Assembly: GCF_014851685.1 (NCBI RefSeq)
Contig: NZ_JACVAC010000004.1
Span: forward strand, 429,002-493,001
Direction: 5' to 3'
From: Pseudomonas sp. PDM05
GTDB taxonomy: Bacteria; Pseudomonadota; Gammaproteobacteria; Pseudomonadales; Pseudomonadaceae
DNA length: 64,000 nucleotides
This document shows, one piece after another, positions 1-9,898 of the stretch (within the stretch, counting starts at the first letter, position 1; each line of letters opens with the position of its first letter). Position numbers and translations under genes: made by a program. A model generated the notes under the pieces. The model was given only the letters and a program-made list of their open reading frames with translations. It did no database searches and was not told the DNA's origin.

Positions 1-435
1 CACCGCCTTGCCCTGGTTCTGCGCCAGGTGCAACACGCGCAGGCGCGGGTGTTCCAGGGCGAGGGCATCGAGCACGGCGGCGGTGTTGTCCTTGGAGCCG
101 TCGTTGACCGCGATCACTTCGATGTTCGGGTAGACCTGGTCCAACGCCGCATGGATGGTCTCGGCCGCGTTATCGCCCTCGTTGTAGCAGGGGATGATGA
201 TCGAGATCAGCGGGTTGCCGGCCAGGGTCGGCGCCGGGGTGTCTTCTTCCCACGGCCAGTGGCGCTCCCAGTGCAGCCAGAAATACAGGCCGCCGGCGAT
301 CCACAGTGCCGACATGAACAGCGGGTAGAAGAACACGAAGTCCATCAGGAACTGCCCGGTGACCAGGAAGATCAGGCCCAGGGGCACGCCCAATACCAGC
401 GCCAGTACGAATATAGCCAGGATTCTGTCGAACAT
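1..435 (-). CDS. pgaC: PgaC, PNAG synthase glycosyltransferase (N-terminal part, runs off window)
   Basis: This is the first 145 codons of the processive family-2 glycosyltransferase that polymerises UDP-GlcNAc into poly-beta-1,6-GlcNAc at the inner membrane. The protein begins [18 protein letters not shown], with hydrophobic stretches over about residues 4-55. The GT-A entry motif follows ([13 protein letters not shown], then [11 protein letters not shown]), and the visible part ends in QNQGKAV, as known PgaC proteins do at this point. The ATG at 435 lies 2 bases after the pgaB stop; an in-frame ATG at 450 would overlap pgaB, but known PgaC proteins align to 435. It is third in a pgaA-pgaB-pgaC operon, and a pgaD gene would be expected just outside the window. 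The catalytic centre and later membrane helices are not visible. Confidence 0.93.
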   Translation of the reverse strand, partial: MFDRILAIFVLALVLGVPLGLIFLVTGQFLMDFVFFYPLFMSALWIAGGLYFWLHWERHWPWEEDTPAPTLAGNPLISIIIPCYNEGDNAAETIHAALDQVYPNIEVIAVNDGSKDNTAAVLDALALEHPRLRVLHLAQNQGKAV

Positions 436-437
436 GG

Positions 438-2435
438 TCAAGGGTTCCATTGATTGGAAAGGGCCGGACGCACGGTCTTCAGGTCCGGGGAGTTTTCCAG
501 GAAGTTGTCCGGGTAGTAGCCAAAACTGGTGACCCCCTGGCGCTTGAGCACACCCATCCATTGCGCCATCTGGTCGCTGTCGATGTCCGGTGCGGCCTTG
601 GTGCGCCAGTCTTTGGCTTGCAGTTCAAACACGGTTTTGTTCAGCGCACCGGGGCGCGCCTTGACCGTGGCGACCAGTTTTTCCAGCCAGGCGTTGGACG
701 TCTTGTACTCCTGGCCTTCCATCAACGGCATGGCCATCGGCGCGGTCCAGTCGTAGGTCTGGAGGAAATCATCGAGGTTCTGTGCGAACCAGGCTTCGCT
801 CTGCGGATTGAGCATCGGCTCGGCGAAGATATTGCGCGCAGTCAGCACCTGCGGCCCGGCAATCGCGCGGACTTTGCCGGTCAGCTCATTGGTGAAGTCG
901 ATCAGGTAGCGGCTCTTGAAACGGGTCCAGCGCTGCATCACGGCCGGGTCGGCGCGCAGGGCTTGGATGCTGCCGGGCAAGCCTTGCGCGACATAGGCCT
1001 TGAGCGCGGCGGGGCTGGCATCTTCGAAGTCGTTGAACACCGCGTCGTCGTGATACAGCACGCCATCGATGGCACTGTTGCGCGCCAGGTCCTCGTAGAT
1101 CTCGCCGATGATCTTGCGCACTTGCGGGTCGAACGGCGACAGGCGCTGATATTGATCCGGGTCGAGGCCGATTTGGCCGGTTTTCGGGTCCCAGCGCGTC
1201 ACGCGCGGCAGCTTGGGATCGAGGGCGAAACTCAGCACCGGCATCCACGCATACACGGCGGCATGGGCACGGGTGTGCAGTTGCCAGGCAACGCGGTTGA
1301 ACAGGTCGGCGCGCACCGGCAGGTGACGGTTGGGGAAGTACACCGAGTGCACCAGGCCGTCACCCTTGGGGTCGGCGAAGGCTTGCAGGAAGACCGTGCT
1401 TGCGCCCATGTCCAACACGCGCTGCACCAACTGGTCGAGGTTGCGCGCTTGCTGGGCTGCGTCCGGGTCATACACGTTGTCCAGGTCCACATGCATCACC
1501 CGCAGCGGCGCCGGAGTTTGCACCGCGACCATGCTGTTGGCGAAGTGCTCGCCGTCCGGGTCGGAGGCCACCAGAAAGCGCGGGCTGTTCATCAGGTCGC
1601 CGAGGTTGTCGAGGCCGTCTTCCAGGGTCAGGGCCATCTGGTAGCCCTGTTCGGCGACGATCGACAACGTGGTGCCTTTGGCGGCGCCGTATGGCCACAC
1701 CCATACCCGTGGTTTTTTGCCGGTGACTGCCTGGATCTTGTTGGAGATCGCCGTGACGTCCGCACGCATCCGCGCCTGGAACTGCGCCTGGGTTTCGTAG
1801 CGGCCGGTGGCCGGGTCATAACGCAGCGAGGCCGCCGCCGGTTCCAGGTTGCCCTGGGGGTTGGCGAGAATCCCGGTGTGGCTGGCATCGGTGTGCGCGG
1901 CCACTTCCACCAGACCGGACTGCGACACTTCACGGATCTGCTGCCAGGTCAGGAATTCACCCCGTGGACGTGGCACACCGGCAAAATCCACGGGTTTATC
2001 CAGCGGCGTATCGATCCAGTAGCCCACCGGCGCCAGCACGGCATGCCAGTTATAGGCGCGCAGAATCGGCATCACGCGGGTGTAGAAGCTTGAATAGCCG
2101 TCATCGAAGCTGAGCATGATGGCTTTGGGCGGCAACGGTGTGCCGCCACGGCGGGCGGCGAGGATCTGATCGACGCTGACCGCCTGGTAGCCGTTCTCGC
2201 GCAGCCAGGCCAACTGCTCGATCAAACGTTCGGTGCGTACCGCCACCACCGCCTGATCGGGGTCGCGGTCCTCGACGTCGTGGTAGGCAATGCCCAAGAA
2301 GTGGTTCTTCGGCCACGGCAATTCGTTGGGCGCGATCGGCCGCTCGGCGGGTGGGGTGAAAGGCGCGGGTTGCTGGGCACAGGCACTGGCCAGCATTACG
2401 CCCAGGATCAACAAGCAACGGCTGAGGACGGTCAT
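438..2435 (-). CDS. pgaB: PgaB, PNAG N-deacetylase lipoprotein
   Basis: PgaB partly deacetylates PNAG in the periplasm so that the polymer can leave through PgaA. The 665-residue protein starts with a lipoprotein signal (lipobox LASAC, acylated Cys about 19). The polysaccharide-deacetylase domain follows, with the metal and catalytic motif SFDDG at about 109-113 and a later conserved AHT/SHTG segment. The C-terminal half, from about residue 310, is the glycoside-hydrolase-like PgaB domain, with [12 protein letters not shown] carrying its acidic residues. The length is usual for the family. The start at 2435 follows an AGAAGAG ribosome site and lies 12 bases after the pgaA stop. Confidence 0.95.
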   Translation of the reverse strand: MTVLSRCLLILGVMLASACAQQPAPFTPPAERPIAPNELPWPKNHFLGIAYHDVEDRDPDQAVVAVRTERLIEQLAWLRENGYQAVSVDQILAARRGGTPLPPKAIMLSFDDGYSSFYTRVMPILRAYNWHAVLAPVGYWIDTPLDKPVDFAGVPRPRGEFLTWQQIREVSQSGLVEVAAHTDASHTGILANPQGNLEPAAASLRYDPATGRYETQAQFQARMRADVTAISNKIQAVTGKKPRVWVWPYGAAKGTTLSIVAEQGYQMALTLEDGLDNLGDLMNSPRFLVASDPDGEHFANSMVAVQTPAPLRVMHVDLDNVYDPDAAQQARNLDQLVQRVLDMGASTVFLQAFADPKGDGLVHSVYFPNRHLPVRADLFNRVAWQLHTRAHAAVYAWMPVLSFALDPKLPRVTRWDPKTGQIGLDPDQYQRLSPFDPQVRKIIGEIYEDLARNSAIDGVLYHDDAVFNDFEDASPAALKAYVAQGLPGSIQALRADPAVMQRWTRFKSRYLIDFTNELTGKVRAIAGPQVLTARNIFAEPMLNPQSEAWFAQNLDDFLQTYDWTAPMAMPLMEGQEYKTSNAWLEKLVATVKARPGALNKTVFELQAKDWRTKAAPDIDSDQMAQWMGVLKRQGVTSFGYYPDNFLENSPDLKTVRPALSNQWNP

Positions 2436-2447
2436 GGTCAGGCTCTT

Positions 2448-4928
2448 CTAGAAACGGTAAGTGAGGTCGACGAGCAGGCGCAGATCGCGTTCGCGATTGC
2501 CGTCGTAAGGTCGGCTGATCAGGCTCAGGTTGGCACCGGCTTCCAGCACGTCGTTCCAGCGGTAGCGTTGGCCGTAGCCCACCAGCCCGATGCCGCCGGT
2601 GGAATAATCCTGCTGGCTATAGGTACCCGCACCGACCTGGAACTGCTGACTCCACTGAGTCTCGTAGCGGTGATAGAGCACATGATTGATGTTGATGACC
2701 GGCAGCACGGTGAAGTCCGACTTCGGGTTGAAGTACACCGTGTCTTCCTTGCTGTTGCGGCTGGCGCCGACCTCCAGGCCCAGGTCCACTTGCACCCGTG
2801 GTGAGCTGTAGAGGCCTTCGCGGCCGCTGAGCAGGGCTTCGAAACGGTCGTTGCCGTCACTGAAATGGGACGGGCTGAGGGTCAGTTTCCACTCGCGGCT
2901 TTCATTGGCGCGCCAGCGCACAAAACCGCTGCCGCCGTTGGCGGTGATGCCGGCATTCAACGCCCGCAGTGGCGTGGTGGACAGCAGATAACCGAGGCTA
3001 CCGCCGTATTGCCAGTTGTCGTTGATGTCACGGGCAATCGACACCGCGGCACCTTGTTTGCTGCCATCGCCGTAGGAATGGTTGGAAACTTCGGCCTCCA
3101 GGGTCATGTCGCGGGTACGCCGTTCGACGCCCACGGTCTGCCAGCGGTGATGGCCCGTGCCTTCTTCAAAGTCGGCGGTGGCGTAACCGGCACCGGCGAA
3201 CAGGCGCCAGTCTTCGTCAATCGGCGGCGTGTAGATACGGCTTTCAATGCCCCAGTCACGACTGCCCGAGACGGCACCGGCCGCGCTGTCGCTACCGCCG
3301 CCAAAGCTCTTGCCGGTGTAGGCCTCGACGCGCAGCTCGGCCATGTCGTGCACATCGCGCAACCGGCTCAGGCGCTGCACCTGACGGCTGTCCGGGTTGC
3401 GAGCGAGCACGTCGTCGGTGAGCACGTCGAGCTGGCGCCACTCCTGCAAATCCATCGCGGTGTAGGCCTGGCTGACTTCCAGGCCGATGTCACGCGGCAC
3501 CTGGGCTTCGGTTTCCTTGAGAATGCCTTCGGCGCGCCGTGGCAAGTCGCGGGCGCGGTACATGTCGGCCTGGGCCAGGCGCAGGCCGACGTTGCCTGGG
3601 GCCTTGTCGACCAACGCGTCCAGGCTGGACTCGCTGCCCGGCAGGTCGCCGCCGTACACGCCGGACTGGGCCGACAGTTGTTGCGCATCCATCCAGGCGT
3701 CGTTGGGATTGCCGATGGGCAAGCCTTTGAGTTCAACCCGTGGCTTCTGGCTGGTGGCGAGGCCTTTGGCGACTTCGACCGCCTCTGTGCCCCTGTCGCT
3801 TTCCTGCAAGGCGTAGAACAGCGCCGTGGTGTCTTCGACCCGATCATCCGGCTCGGCATCCGGCGCACTCAGGGCCTGACGATACAGCGGCTCGGATTTC
3901 TCCGGCTGGCGCTGATCGAGGTACGACGCGGCCACCCAACGCACGGCATAGGTGGGCAATTGCACGCCTTCGGCGGTGAGGGTTTCGTACTCGCGGATCA
4001 CTTCGGCGGTACGTGCGCGGGCCTTGAGCGCACCCAGGCGGTCGATGCGCCAGCGCACTACGTCGTCGTGGGCGCTGGCGTCCGGGGTCCAGCGGGCGAG
4101 CAGTTTGTCGTAGTCCTGCAGGGCACGGTCGGCGACGACATAGCGTTCGTTTTCCGAACGCGTGGCGAACTCGGCCATGCGCACGCGTTCGGCGGCTAGG
4201 TCACCTTCCAGGCGACGCTGGGTCACCGGGTCGACCAGGCCCGGGCGCTTGGCCGACAGGCGCAGGGCCGGTTCCGGCATGCGGGCCTTTTGCAAGGCGA
4301 CGATGTATTCGCGGGCAACTTCCGGTTTATCCCCGGCATGCAGGAAGGCCTGGTCGAACTCGAACAGCGCGTCATAGTTGAAGCCCGCGCGGGTCAGCGC
4401 GTAGCCCAGGGCCATGCGCCGGTTCGGATCATCGGGCTTGGCTGCCACCAGCGCACGAGTGCGCTGCACGGCTTCGGTGATGTTGCCGCCGTCGGCCTGG
4501 GTCAGGGCCAGGCCCAGTTGCAGGTCGACATTGTTCGGGTCACGCAGCAGCGCCTGGCGATACACCGCCTCGGCTTGCGCCCACTGCTTCTGATTGCGAT
4601 AGGTGCGCGCCACGGTGGCGAGCGCCTGGGGCGTCAAGGTGCGATTTTTACCCTGAGCCTCGTACACCTTGAGCACTTCGGCATCCTGCCCTGCCCAACC
4701 GGCGATAACCAGGTGATCACTGATCTGGCCCGGCGTCTGGCGCTCGGCAGGCAACTGGCGCAATTGCGTCAGGGCCGGCGTGAAATTGCCGTTGCGGGCC
4801 TGAATGATCAGGGCATCGTAGGCAGGGTCGGCCACGGCGAAGGCTGGCACCAGTAACTGGCTGCACAAGGCTGCCCCGATGAGCAGTCGCAACCGGCCTG
4901 AAGCACTGAGTGGTAGGTTTCGCAGCAT
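2448..4928 (-). CDS. pgaA: PgaA, outer-membrane PNAG export porin
   Basis: PgaA forms the outer-membrane pore for PNAG. The 826-residue protein has a signal peptide (cleavage near VADPAYD), then a periplasmic TPR superhelix to about residue 500 with repeats such as AEAVYRQALLRDPNNVDLQLGLAL. A 16-strand beta-barrel of alternating aromatic strands ends in LTYRF, the usual outer-membrane C-terminus with a final Phe. The reading frame extends upstream to 4988, but the ATG at 4928 has an AAGGAAG ribosome site and is followed directly by the signal peptide, so I use it. It is the first gene of pgaABC. Confidence 0.94.
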   Translation of the reverse strand: MLRNLPLSASGRLRLLIGAALCSQLLVPAFAVADPAYDALIIQARNGNFTPALTQLRQLPAERQTPGQISDHLVIAGWAGQDAEVLKVYEAQGKNRTLTPQALATVARTYRNQKQWAQAEAVYRQALLRDPNNVDLQLGLALTQADGGNITEAVQRTRALVAAKPDDPNRRMALGYALTRAGFNYDALFEFDQAFLHAGDKPEVAREYIVALQKARMPEPALRLSAKRPGLVDPVTQRRLEGDLAAERVRMAEFATRSENERYVVADRALQDYDKLLARWTPDASAHDDVVRWRIDRLGALKARARTAEVIREYETLTAEGVQLPTYAVRWVAASYLDQRQPEKSEPLYRQALSAPDAEPDDRVEDTTALFYALQESDRGTEAVEVAKGLATSQKPRVELKGLPIGNPNDAWMDAQQLSAQSGVYGGDLPGSESSLDALVDKAPGNVGLRLAQADMYRARDLPRRAEGILKETEAQVPRDIGLEVSQAYTAMDLQEWRQLDVLTDDVLARNPDSRQVQRLSRLRDVHDMAELRVEAYTGKSFGGGSDSAAGAVSGSRDWGIESRIYTPPIDEDWRLFAGAGYATADFEEGTGHHRWQTVGVERRTRDMTLEAEVSNHSYGDGSKQGAAVSIARDINDNWQYGGSLGYLLSTTPLRALNAGITANGGSGFVRWRANESREWKLTLSPSHFSDGNDRFEALLSGREGLYSSPRVQVDLGLEVGASRNSKEDTVYFNPKSDFTVLPVININHVLYHRYETQWSQQFQVGAGTYSQQDYSTGGIGLVGYGQRYRWNDVLEAGANLSLISRPYDGNRERDLRLLVDLTYRF

Positions 4929-5215
4929 ATCGTGAGCTTCCTTACACACGGAAAGCTGTAACGATAGGTGGTCCTGAGCGATTTGCATCAGGGTGTCGGC
5001 GTCTAGTGACCCGACCTAGCTTTCCTGTAGGAACTATCCCTTAGGAAAGTAGGGAAAAGGCCAATTCATAACAATTGTTCAGAATTGGTGGGGAATCTGA
5101 AAAGCCAATGGGGGGACGGACTTACCTGTGATAACGGGGTCAGTGTCGACTGTTTGACCCCGTTCACACGCACGCCCGCCCCCCCATTATTTATTTGCGG
5201 GTGATGGCGAAATTT
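4929..5215. promoter_or_regulatory. pga leader/promoter region with inverted repeat and GGA motifs, plus terminator of the DUF945 gene
   Basis: There is no gene here. On the pgaA-coding strand, a 7-base inverted repeat (CTTTCCT/AGGAAAG, 5020-5026 and 5043-5049) lies upstream, followed by several GGA motifs, including one in CTACAGGAAAG and the ribosome site AAGGAAG. GGA motifs of this kind are the contact sites of CsrA/RsmA proteins, which are known to repress pga in E. coli. Their use here is inference. The hairpin at 5133-5164 belongs to the gene upstream. Confidence 0.5.
5133..5164 (-). terminator. hairpin terminator after the DUF945 gene
   Basis: Ten-base perfect arms AACGGGGTCA/TGACCCCGTT with a 12-base loop lie about 50 bases past the stop at 5216. 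There is no strong T tract. Confidence 0.5.
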
Positions 5216-6712
5216 TTACTGCGCGCCGCTCACCGCACCGGCTTTGGCCAACACGAAACCAATGAATTGCTCAACGCTCATCTTCTGGCCGTTGAAGGTC
5301 ACTTCGTTGTTGGCGTAGTGCAACTGGGACACCACGTCATTGCCGACCAGGGTCGCCAGTTGGGTGCCGACGGCCATGCCGCTGACCATTTCAGAAGCCA
5401 TCTGTGCTTGCTGCTCGACGGCTTTCGGATCGGTCACGCCACCGGCCTGGGCTTGCAGGGCGGCGATGTCGGCGATCATGGGCTTGGACAGGGTCAGGTT
5501 GGCATCCAGCAACGCAATGATCTGCTTGCCCAGCTCAACAGGTGGCAGCTCCATGGACGCAGGCTTGGCCAGGTCCAGGACCAGGTTGAACTTGCTTTCG
5601 CCGTGGGCGGTTTTCAGCGACAGGTTTTCCAGCGCCACTTGCGGCTTGGCGGCCAGCAGTTGGTTGACGTTGGCTTCGGCCAGGGTCTGCTCGGCTTCGG
5701 TCAGTTGCAGTTCCGGCATCGGTTGCCCGGCAGCGGCGGCGGCTTGCACCGGCTGCATCTTGTCCTGGTACAGCTTGGTCAGCAGCAGGCCCGACGGCAC
5801 GTCAATGTTCTTCACGCTCACGGCCATGGCGGCGGAGCCGACCGGTTTGCCCTGGAAGCCGATCGCGTCGATCTTGTAGTCGACGCGGCCAGCCATGTTG
5901 TTGTCTTTGACGTCGCTGGTGTCTTTCTGCTCGAAGCCCTTGAGGGTCAGCACGGTTTGTTGCGGGCCGAAGGTCAGCTTGGTGTCGGTCAGTTCAACGG
6001 TGTTCTGCCCGGTGTAGAAGCCGAAGGTGGATTTTTCCAGGTTGCTGGCCACGGTCAGGCCGGACAGGTCGGCGGCAAAGGGCGTGCCGTTGCCATCGAC
6101 GGCGTTCAGCTTGAGGCTGTTCATGAAGCCGTCGACCTTGACCTTCTTGCCTTCGGCGCTGCTGTCGAAGTCCAGGTTCAGCCCGGAGAAGCTGGCGCTG
6201 GACGTGTCGTCCTTGTACTCCAGCGGCAGCAATTCGAGATTACCGCTGACCGAACGGCTGTAACCGATATTGGCCACGCCCTTGAGCGGCGACACGTCTT
6301 TGGCGGCGGCGAACCATTTTTCGGTGGTGGCGTTCTTTTCCAGCGCGTAGTGACTGGTGGCCATGACCGGCAGCCACTTCAGCGACACCAGACGCGAGAA
6401 CGGCAGCGGGCCGTGTTCGATGTGGTCGACGAAGAGCAGTTCCGGGTTCGGGTTCTGCTCACCGAAGAACGAGCCCTGGGCCTTGAGGCGATAGTGCGCG
6501 GTACTGCTGAACAAGCCACGGTCGAGGGAGACCAGCTCCAGGTCCAGACGCCCGTCTACGCCGGCCATGGAACGTTGCAGTTCCTTGTTGGCGTCCTGCA
6601 CCGCCGTTTGCAGCACCGGCTCCAACTGCTTGCCGGTGTACCAGGCACCGCCTGCACTGACGACGCCAACGGCGACAACAAAACCCAAAAGAACTACGGC
6701 TGGCTTATTCAT
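5216..6712 (-). CDS. DUF945 (YdgA-like) family protein
   Basis: This 498-residue protein has an N-terminal membrane anchor (VVLLGFVVAVGVVSAGGAWYTG, about residues 6-27). The rest is a long soluble, beta-rich periplasmic region of the DUF945/YdgA type, with hallmarks such as the GKQLEPVLQ segment just after the anchor and DIDHGPL-like FVDHIEHGPLPFS. Family members have no firmly established function; E. coli YdgA is a periplasm-facing inner-membrane protein. The ATG at 6712 follows an AGGT site. It appears to be a single gene ending in a hairpin at 5133-5164. Confidence 0.85.
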   Translation of the reverse strand: MNKPAVVLLGFVVAVGVVSAGGAWYTGKQLEPVLQTAVQDANKELQRSMAGVDGRLDLELVSLDRGLFSSTAHYRLKAQGSFFGEQNPNPELLFVDHIEHGPLPFSRLVSLKWLPVMATSHYALEKNATTEKWFAAAKDVSPLKGVANIGYSRSVSGNLELLPLEYKDDTSSASFSGLNLDFDSSAEGKKVKVDGFMNSLKLNAVDGNGTPFAADLSGLTVASNLEKSTFGFYTGQNTVELTDTKLTFGPQQTVLTLKGFEQKDTSDVKDNNMAGRVDYKIDAIGFQGKPVGSAAMAVSVKNIDVPSGLLLTKLYQDKMQPVQAAAAAGQPMPELQLTEAEQTLAEANVNQLLAAKPQVALENLSLKTAHGESKFNLVLDLAKPASMELPPVELGKQIIALLDANLTLSKPMIADIAALQAQAGGVTDPKAVEQQAQMASEMVSGMAVGTQLATLVGNDVVSQLHYANNEVTFNGQKMSVEQFIGFVLAKAGAVSGAQ

Positions 6713-6859
6713 GAAGTGACCTGATCAAATCCTGTGAGAAGTGGGCTGTCTTCCTTGAACCCTGAAAGGGTTGGCTCAAGCCCGCCAAAAGCGGGGGAAG
6801 ATTAGCACTGGCGGCCGCGAACGGCCCAGCTTTTCAGAGGGGTCAGGCCAGCAGATGGT

Positions 6860-7492
6860 TCACGAATATTCCGAGTCGATCTCATCGAGCTGGTGATCAA
6901 AACTCTTCAAACGCGCCGTCCAGGTGTACACCAGCACCTCAAACTCGCGGTGGATCACCGCATTGCCGGGGGTGTCGGCCTTGGGGTCGCAGAAGTCCAG
7001 TTGGTAGCGCTCCCGCGCCATTTGCGCGGCGACGTCGGACAATTCCCGAGCATTATTCAGCCAATGCCTACCGTCGGCGACTTGCTGATCCAGGGCCACG
7101 CACTGTTTTTTCAGGGCTTCGAGGCTTTTTTCCAGGGGCGTGCCGGTGAGTTCACCCATGACTTCCTGGAAGGTGCGCCCAGGCTGCCAGTAGCTGCCCC
7201 AGAAATAGCGGTCGAACACGGTTTCGACGCGGCGCAGGGCGACCTTGGTGTCCCAGATCGCCACGCGGGTCTTGCCCTGTTCGAGCAGCCGACGTTTGAT
7301 CCGATGGTTCTGGTAGGACGCCCAGGCCACCACGCCGATGGACAAGGTACCGATCACCAGGCAGGCGCTGTCGAGGAACACCATGGCCTTGTCGATTTGA
7401 TGGGCGAGCATGACGCCATAGAAGTAGGCAGCCGATAACAACACCAGTGCGAAGAACACGCACCAGAAAGCGGGAGCATAAGGGTTTTTCAT
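6860..7492 (-). CDS. two-helix membrane protein of unknown function
   Basis: I do not recognise this 210-residue protein. It starts MKNPYAPAFW and has two hydrophobic helices (about 8-28 and 38-58), so both ends should be cytoplasmic. A soluble, mixed-charge helical domain with coiled-coil tendency follows (LEKSLEALKKQCVALDQQVADG) and ends HQLDEIDSEYS. The ATG at 7492 was chosen over one seven codons upstream because MKN precedes the first helix directly. It lies on the same strand as the efflux genes upstream, but a strong inverted repeat at 7524-7570 separates them, so it is probably transcribed on its own. Confidence 0.65.
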   Translation of the reverse strand: MKNPYAPAFWCVFFALVLLSAAYFYGVMLAHQIDKAMVFLDSACLVIGTLSIGVVAWASYQNHRIKRRLLEQGKTRVAIWDTKVALRRVETVFDRYFWGSYWQPGRTFQEVMGELTGTPLEKSLEALKKQCVALDQQVADGRHWLNNARELSDVAAQMARERYQLDFCDPKADTPGNAVIHREFEVLVYTWTARLKSFDHQLDEIDSEYS

Positions 7493-7523
7493 TATTGGAA
7501 TCCCCATGAGCAAACGCGAGCAG

Positions 7524-7570
7524 TGTCAGGTGAGCGCCGTTGCCTGAAAAGCCACGGCGTTCACCTGACA
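7524..7570. repeat. 17-bp inverted repeat, likely bidirectional terminator or regulatory hairpin
   Basis: Arms 7524-7540 and 7554-7570 (TGTCAGGTGAGCGCCGT against its complement) match at 16 of 17 positions, the other being G-U in RNA, with a 13-base loop. The repeat lies between the efflux-channel stop (7587) and the ATG at 7492, where a terminator for the efflux operon would be expected. There is no T run. Confidence 0.6.
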
Positions 7571-7586
7571 AAGCATAGCTATTCGC

Positions 7587-9029
7587 TCAGGGTTTGCTGG
7601 CTTGCGCCGCTTGCGTTCGTCCGCTTTCCCAACCCCCGCCCAAGGCCAGGAACAGATCGATCTGGCTCATGGCAACCTGGGTGTTCGCCGCCGCCAGTTG
7701 CGCCCGTACATCGGTGTAGGTGCGGGTGGCTTGCAGGTCGGCGAGGAACGACGCGCGGCCGGCCTGGAAGAAGCGGTGCGTCTGGTCCGCCGCTTCCTTG
7801 GCCGACTCGCCGGCTTCGTTCAAGGCGTCGCGACGCTGCAACTGCGCGGTGTATTGCGCCAGGCCCGTCTGGGTTTCGCGGATGGCGTTGAGCACCACCC
7901 CGTCGAAATGCGCCAGGGCGCCCTGGGTCGCGGCTTCGGCTTCGTGGATACGTGCGCGGGCGCCGTTGGTCGGCACGGTCCAGCTGATCAACGGGCCGAA
8001 ACCCCAGTGGTTGGTCGGTGCGGTGCCGAGGTTTTCCAGAATGCCGACGGTGCCGACCGTGGCGCCGATGCTGATGTCGGGGTACAGCGCGCCGGTGGCC
8101 ACGCCGATACGCGCCGTCGCTGCCGCCAACTGGCGTTCGGCCTGGCGCACGTCGGGACGCCGCTTGAGCAGCGCGGCGCCGTCGCCCACCGGCAGTAACT
8201 GAGCGATGTGCGGCAGCTCGGCACAGCTGCCGGTGCCCGCCGGCAATTGATCCACCGGCTTGGCCAGCAGCATCGACAGACGGAACAGACCGGCCTGGCG
8301 CGCCGCTTCGTAGCGCGGCATGTCGGCGCGCAAGGATTTGTATTGGGTTTGCGAGCGGGTCACCTGGGTTTCATCGCCGCGCCCGGCGTCGCGCAGGCGC
8401 TGGGTCAGGGTGGTGCTCTGGGCTTGCAGTTGCAGGGACTCGTTGGCAATCGCCAGTTCTTCGTTGGCCGCGCAGACCTGGGTGTAGGAACGCACCACAT
8501 CCGCCACCAGGGTGATGCGCGCAATATCGGCGGCGGCCTGGGCGGCATCAGCGCTGGCCTGGGCGCTTTCGATCCCGCGCTGCAAGGTGCCCCACAGGTC
8601 GAACTGGTACGACGTGCTGATGCCGACACTGCCGATGTTCGCCACCGGCACTTTGTCTGCCAGCAAGAACGCCTCGCCGGATTCCTGCAAGCGCTGGGCC
8701 TCGGCCTTCACCCCGGCATTCCAGCCACCGGCGGATTCCGCCTGCTGCACCTGATACCGCGAACGCTGCAGGTTGGCGGCGGCCACGCGCAGATCGGTGT
8801 TGGAGGCCATGGCCTGGCGCACCAGTTCGTCCAGGCGCGCGTCGTTGTACAGTTTCCACCAGTCGGCCGGCACCGGCGCCGACACCACATTGTGGCCCTC
8901 GCCCGCGAGCTGCCCTTGCAGATCGCCGCGCTTCACCGCCGCTGCATCCGGCAGTTTGTAATCCGGGCCCACCGCCTGGCAGGCCGACAGCAACAACCCC
9001 AGCGCAGTAATGGCCAGCCGTTGCTTCAT
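7587..9029 (-). CDS. outer-membrane efflux channel lipoprotein (NodT/OprM type)
   Basis: This is a TolC-fold channel for tripartite efflux. The 480-residue protein has a lipoprotein signal (LLLSAC, Cys about 17) and the NodT signature VGPDYKLP just after it. Two outer-membrane-efflux repeats follow, with long helices such as LRVAAANLQRSRYQVQQAES and KRRPDVRQAERQLAAATARIGVA. It is the last gene of the MarR-FUSC-DUF1656-HlyD-channel operon and overlaps the HlyD gene by 4 bases. Its substrate should be that of the FUSC pump, most likely aromatic acids or related small compounds by analogy with AaeB. Confidence 0.9.
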   Translation of the reverse strand: MKQRLAITALGLLLSACQAVGPDYKLPDAAAVKRGDLQGQLAGEGHNVVSAPVPADWWKLYNDARLDELVRQAMASNTDLRVAAANLQRSRYQVQQAESAGGWNAGVKAEAQRLQESGEAFLLADKVPVANIGSVGISTSYQFDLWGTLQRGIESAQASADAAQAAADIARITLVADVVRSYTQVCAANEELAIANESLQLQAQSTTLTQRLRDAGRGDETQVTRSQTQYKSLRADMPRYEAARQAGLFRLSMLLAKPVDQLPAGTGSCAELPHIAQLLPVGDGAALLKRRPDVRQAERQLAAATARIGVATGALYPDISIGATVGTVGILENLGTAPTNHWGFGPLISWTVPTNGARARIHEAEAATQGALAHFDGVVLNAIRETQTGLAQYTAQLQRRDALNEAGESAKEAADQTHRFFQAGRASFLADLQATRTYTDVRAQLAAANTQVAMSQIDLFLALGGGWESGRTQAAQASKP

Positions 9030-9898
9030 GGCTTGTCTCCAATGATCGACACCGTGGCCGTGCGTCCGGCAATCATGCGGAAGTCTGCCGGCACCTCGTC
9101 AAACGCGATGCGCACTGGAATCCGCTGGGCCAGGCGCACCCAGCTGAACGCCGGGTTGACGTTGGGCAACAGGTTGGCGCCGCTGCTGCGGTCACGGTCC
9201 TCGATACCGGCGACGATGCTCTGCACATGCCCGTGCAAACGGGCGTTGTCGCCGACCACCCGAATGTCCACGCCCATGCCGACGTGGATACCGTCGAGCT
9301 TGGTTTCTTCGAAGTAACCGTCGATGTGGAACGAATTGCTGTCCACCACCGACAACACCGGACGCCCGGCGGTAACGAACTCCTGGCTGCGCGGCGCACG
9401 GTCGTTGACGTAGCCGTCCACCGGGCTGCGGATCACCGAGCGGTCGAGGTTGAGCTGGGCGGCGTCCACCGTCACCTGCGCTTCAGCCAGCGCCGATTGG
9501 GCACGGGCAACGCGGGACTGGCTTTCTTCCAGTTGCTCGCTCGGCACCAGGTTGCCCAGGCCACGGTTGCGTTTGTATTCGCGGTTGGCCTGGGCCAGGG
9601 TTTCCTGGCGGTCGGCGACGGCGGCCTGGGCCTGGCGCAGGGCCAGCTTGAAGCGGTCCTGGTCGACGGCGAAGAGCACCTGGCCCTTGGTCACCAGCTG
9701 GTTGTCACGCACCTCGACTTGCTGGATCAGCCCGGACACGTCCGGGGCGATCTGCACGATGTCGGCGCGGATGTGCCCGTCGCGGGTCCACGGCGCAAAC
9801 ATGTAGTACATGACCATGCGCCACACCACGACGACCGCAAAGGTCACGATCAACAACGTGAGGACTACACGGCCGATGGTCAAAAACGGTTTTTTCAT
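9026..9898 (-). CDS. HlyD-family periplasmic adaptor (AaeA-like)
   Basis: This 290-residue membrane-fusion protein has an N-terminal anchor (about 10-28), a barrel-sandwich lipoyl half (DVSGLIQQVEVRDNQLVTKGQVLFAVD), an alpha-hairpin rich in Q/R/A and the second lipoyl half (VIRSPVDGYVNDRAP). It bridges the FUSC inner-membrane pump and the outer-membrane channel encoded next to it. It overlaps both neighbours by 4 bases, implying translational coupling. The length and the NxDRxPR motif fit the AaeA/EmrA-type adaptors that go with FUSC pumps. Confidence 0.9.
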   Translation of the reverse strand: MKKPFLTIGRVVLTLLIVTFAVVVVWRMVMYYMFAPWTRDGHIRADIVQIAPDVSGLIQQVEVRDNQLVTKGQVLFAVDQDRFKLALRQAQAAVADRQETLAQANREYKRNRGLGNLVPSEQLEESQSRVARAQSALAEAQVTVDAAQLNLDRSVIRSPVDGYVNDRAPRSQEFVTAGRPVLSVVDSNSFHIDGYFEETKLDGIHVGMGVDIRVVGDNARLHGHVQSIVAGIEDRDRSSGANLLPNVNPAFSWVRLAQRIPVRIAFDEVPADFRMIAGRTATVSIIGDKP

